Shown in pieces: positions 62,007-64,000 of a stretch of 64,000 nt of DNA (positions are counted from its first letter, which is position 1; each line of letters starts with the position of its first letter). The stretch comes from Thermodesulfatator atlanticus DSM 21156. Its GTDB lineage: Bacteria > Desulfobacterota > Thermodesulfobacteria > Thermodesulfobacteriales > Thermodesulfatatoraceae. The translations under genes were made by a program, and so were the position numbers. The stretch is from positions 1-64,000 of the forward strand of contig NZ_ATXH01000003.1 in NCBI RefSeq assembly GCF_000421585.1. The letters run 5' to 3'. The notes under the pieces were generated by a model that saw nothing but the letters and a program-made list of their open reading frames with translations, was not told the origin of the DNA and searched no databases.

Positions 62007-63993
62007 ATCTTTCAAGATCCTCCATGCTTTGGATGGCTATTCCTCTGAAATAATAACTATTAGATATCTTTCTAAGGCAATTATGGATAAAGAAATCAAG
62101 TCTTTCTCTATTTAATAGTTTTAAGCTTATATCAGGACTTTCATCCCGTTCTACTGATATTCCGATCCAGTATGGTATTTTCTTTTCGTCTAAAAGAGTT
62201 GCGTATTTTTTTGCATTCTTTAAAAGGTTTTTGGTATTACCAGTATAATTCATGACCACAACACCATTTATATAGGTGGAAATATGGTCGATAATTGTTT
62301 TATCTTCGTTGTTCCATGTAATGCGTTCCTTAAATACTCGTGGAGAGACATCTATAATTATATTTAGTTTAGTTATTAAACGTAATCGTTGTAACATTTC
62401 TATATAATGTTGCCACAAGAGTTCTTTTTTTTCTGTAAATTCAGGAAGGCTCCAAGGCTCAATGTCTAAGTGAATAGTTTGGATTAGTGGGTATAATTTA
62501 TTTTCAATGAGTGATATAGTTTGATATAATTTTTGACGTTCTTCAGGAAAAATCCAGTGAGGGTCGCCTAATAATATTTCTGTGTCTATTCCGCGCTCAT
62601 AAAGAGACAATATAAAAAATGATAACTCTTTATTTTGTCCTTCAATATATTTTTTTATTTGTTCACTGTTTAGTGAAAAATAAATTTTGTTCAAAATGGG
62701 GAATTCTTCTACGATTTTTGCTATTTTCTCTTGGTTTGGCTCACTTCTCCACCACCAAGATGACAAATTTCTTGGTGGGCACCCAAAAAGTATTTTATTC
62801 TGAGTATTAGGGAGATCCTTTAAGAGAAGGGTGCTAGATAGAGACGAAATTAAAGAGAACATTTTAATTTGATTGTCGTAATATTCATTTAAAAGTAGTA
62901 AAGTTTTGAGCTTATATGTGTTTTTCCTTATAATAGTTTGGTTTGGATTTTCGCAATCAAGCAGCAAGTGTTCTATCTTTCTGGCTGTCATTTTCTGCAT
63001 CAATAATAAATCCCAGAGTGCCGCGATATGTTCAAGAGCTTTTTGTTCCATTATTTGTTTTCGAGATGATTCTTCCTCTTTAATTCTTTCCCAGAGAGAC
63101 AAAATTTCCCTCTTTTTGTTTTTTTCTGCTTCCTTGTAATTCAAAGGAAACGACAATGAAAATCCTGTCCATGTACCTCCTGAACTGTCATCCCATGTTT
63201 TTGTGGCTCCTAAAGAGAATTTAATCCGGGGGTAAAAACGTCTTTTGCTAAGATTTATTAATTCATCTGCAGCTTGCATCAGAATTGAAGGGTTTTCTTT
63301 ATGGGGGATAGTAATTGGCAGTTGCTGCCATATTTCATCTGGAGAAATTTGGGATATTTCTGCTCCTAATAGTAGAGATATTAATTGTTTAGTAATTTCT
63401 CTTTTTTGCTTGTATATATTTTGTTCAAATTTGATTTTAAATAGTAGATCGGTGTATACAACTAGGTCATCAGTTTTAACTAGTCCTGCAGCTAATTTTT
63501 CTTTTTGTGGAATTATTATTTGTTCAATGGTGGTTTCTATTTTCTCTAGGTTTTTTATTTTTTTATTTAGTAGTAAGTATTCTATAAATAGAAATCTTAG
63601 TTTCCATAATAGTTTTGTATATCTTTCGTCTTTTGATAAATTATTTTTTATGAAATTTAATTCTAGTAAAAATTTTTTGTAAAGTATGTCAGTTGTATAT
63701 CCCGTAAGGTTTTTAGTAAGTTCTGCCGTTAAGCTTGCATTGTAGCCTATTATTTCTTTACTGTAGTCGCGATTAAAGTAATATGACCCGCTTAATGATA
63801 TCCACCAACTATTTTCTGTGTAAAGAGATTTTATCTTCGCTTCTATCTCTTTTGCTTTATATGAATATGGCTTGAGAAGTGGCGATGATTCTAGTAGTGT
63901 GGGTAGGGCTTCATAAGTCAGTACAAATGATATACTGCTTTTCGGTATTGCTAAAAATATTACTATTAATAATGTAATCTTTTTGATATCCAT
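61993..63993 (-). CDS. TolC-like outer-membrane protein fused to a TIM-barrel-like domain
   Basis: A 666-residue protein. A signal peptide (about residues 1-22) is followed by a TolC-type outer-membrane efflux region to about residue 395: WWISLSGSYYFNRDYS and RRFYPRIKFSLGATKTW with SFPLNYKEAEKNKKREIL are the paired strand-and-helix segments, and long helices lie between. The rest (about 400-666) is not TolC. It reads like a TIM barrel of glycoside-hydrolase type: ILFGCPPRNLSSWWWR, TEILLGDPHWIF, IHLDIEPW (D510, E512), GVVVMNYTGN, IPYWIGISVERDE and FRGIAIQSMEDLERY. Both TolC ends are periplasmic, so the extra domain should be there too. The start is at the right edge; upstream genes lie outside. 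The enzyme activity is inferred. Confidence 0.75.
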   Translation of the reverse strand: MDIKKITLLIVIFLAIPKSSISFVLTYEALPTLLESSPLLKPYSYKAKEIEAKIKSLYTENSWWISLSGSYYFNRDYSKEIIGYNASLTAELTKNLTGYTTDILYKKFLLELNFIKNNLSKDERYTKLLWKLRFLFIEYLLLNKKIKNLEKIETTIEQIIIPQKEKLAAGLVKTDDLVVYTDLLFKIKFEQNIYKQKREITKQLISLLLGAEISQISPDEIWQQLPITIPHKENPSILMQAADELINLSKRRFYPRIKFSLGATKTWDDSSGGTWTGFSLSFPLNYKEAEKNKKREILSLWERIKEEESSRKQIMEQKALEHIAALWDLLLMQKMTARKIEHLLLDCENPNQTIIRKNTYKLKTLLLLNEYYDNQIKMFSLISSLSSTLLLKDLPNTQNKILFGCPPRNLSSWWWRSEPNQEKIAKIVEEFPILNKIYFSLNSEQIKKYIEGQNKELSFFILSLYERGIDTEILLGDPHWIFPEERQKLYQTISLIENKLYPLIQTIHLDIEPWSLPEFTEKKELLWQHYIEMLQRLRLITKLNIIIDVSPRVFKERITWNNEDKTIIDHISTYINGVVVMNYTGNTKNLLKNAKKYATLLDEKKIPYWIGISVERDESPDISLKLLNRERLDFFIHNCLRKISNSYYFRGIAIQSMEDLERYVSH

Positions 63994-64000
63994 TTTGGCA

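Noticed and set aside
1-64000. CRISPR arrays, rRNA or tRNA genes
   Set aside because: No regularly spaced direct repeats were seen, and no gap contains a cloverleaf-like stretch or rRNA sequence that I could recognise. A covariance-model scan would be needed to exclude small RNAs.

Overview
The window looks like a chromosomal segment of a Gram-negative, probably anaerobic and thermophilic bacterium. A Thermodesulfobacteriota-type organism is my best guess; this is inference from gene content (LPS core genes, a TonB receptor, a membrane polyferredoxin, selenium and molybdate genes, two small zinc-ribbon proteins) and not from a marker comparison. Genes are tightly packed, often with 4-35 bp overlaps, and no rRNA, tRNA or CRISPR array was seen.

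Layout. 1-1957: a complete IS1634-type insertion sequence with terminal inverted repeats. 2.4-5.8 kb: TonB-dependent receptor with two exported proteins, probably nickel or cobalt acquisition. 6.1-8.5 kb (minus): recR, ybaB, dnaX. 8.6-17.7 kb: LPS core/O-antigen cluster (five glycosyltransferases plus an O-antigen ligase on plus; a GT2 and msbA on minus), much of it AT-rich. 17.9-22.2 kb: methyltransferase-like protein, an unlisted 57-residue zinc ribbon, a CDF transporter fused to a NifX-like domain, and an AsmA protein. 22.2-26.7 kb (minus): rsfS, gpmI, polyferredoxin, queF and a cysteine-cluster protein. 26.9-28.5 kb (minus): an AbiEii-type nucleotidyltransferase with a small partner, behind a phosphoribosyltransferase. 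28.8-33.9 kb: truD, secA, a small zinc protein, rsmG.

34.2-40.2 kb: periplasmic beta-carbonic anhydrase, then a selenium/sulfur-trafficking operon (yedE broken by two homopolymer frameshifts, a TusA-like carrier, DUF3343, an NNRD-like kinase, DUF1858), then modABC on minus. 40.6-50.3 kb: housekeeping and conserved genes including xthA, an M42 peptidase, a PAS histidine kinase, a flavoprotein, USP, PHP and RluB proteins, an internally duplicated protein of unknown function and a DNA-linked radical SAM protein. 50.5-56.3 kb: a YbhG/F/S/R-type ABC exporter operon interrupted on the opposite strand by a MntA/HepT toxin-antitoxin pair. 56.4-60.8 kb: a DUF4139 protein, then an AddA-like helicase and its PD-(D/E)XK nuclease as separate overlapping genes. 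61.0-64.0 kb (minus, AT-rich): an HlyD-type adaptor and a TolC-like outer-membrane protein carrying an extra C-terminal domain that resembles a glycoside-hydrolase TIM barrel; this operon enters from beyond the right edge.

Two features stand out. First, about eleven copies of a roughly 43-bp near-perfect palindrome (arms GGATCCGTTCC...GGAACGGATCC, AT-rich inner stem, three-base loop GAA or TTC) sit only in intergenic gaps. Second, the TolC plus TIM-barrel fusion with its adaptor suggests an unfamiliar envelope export system. A second, looser dispersed repeat family has three copies.
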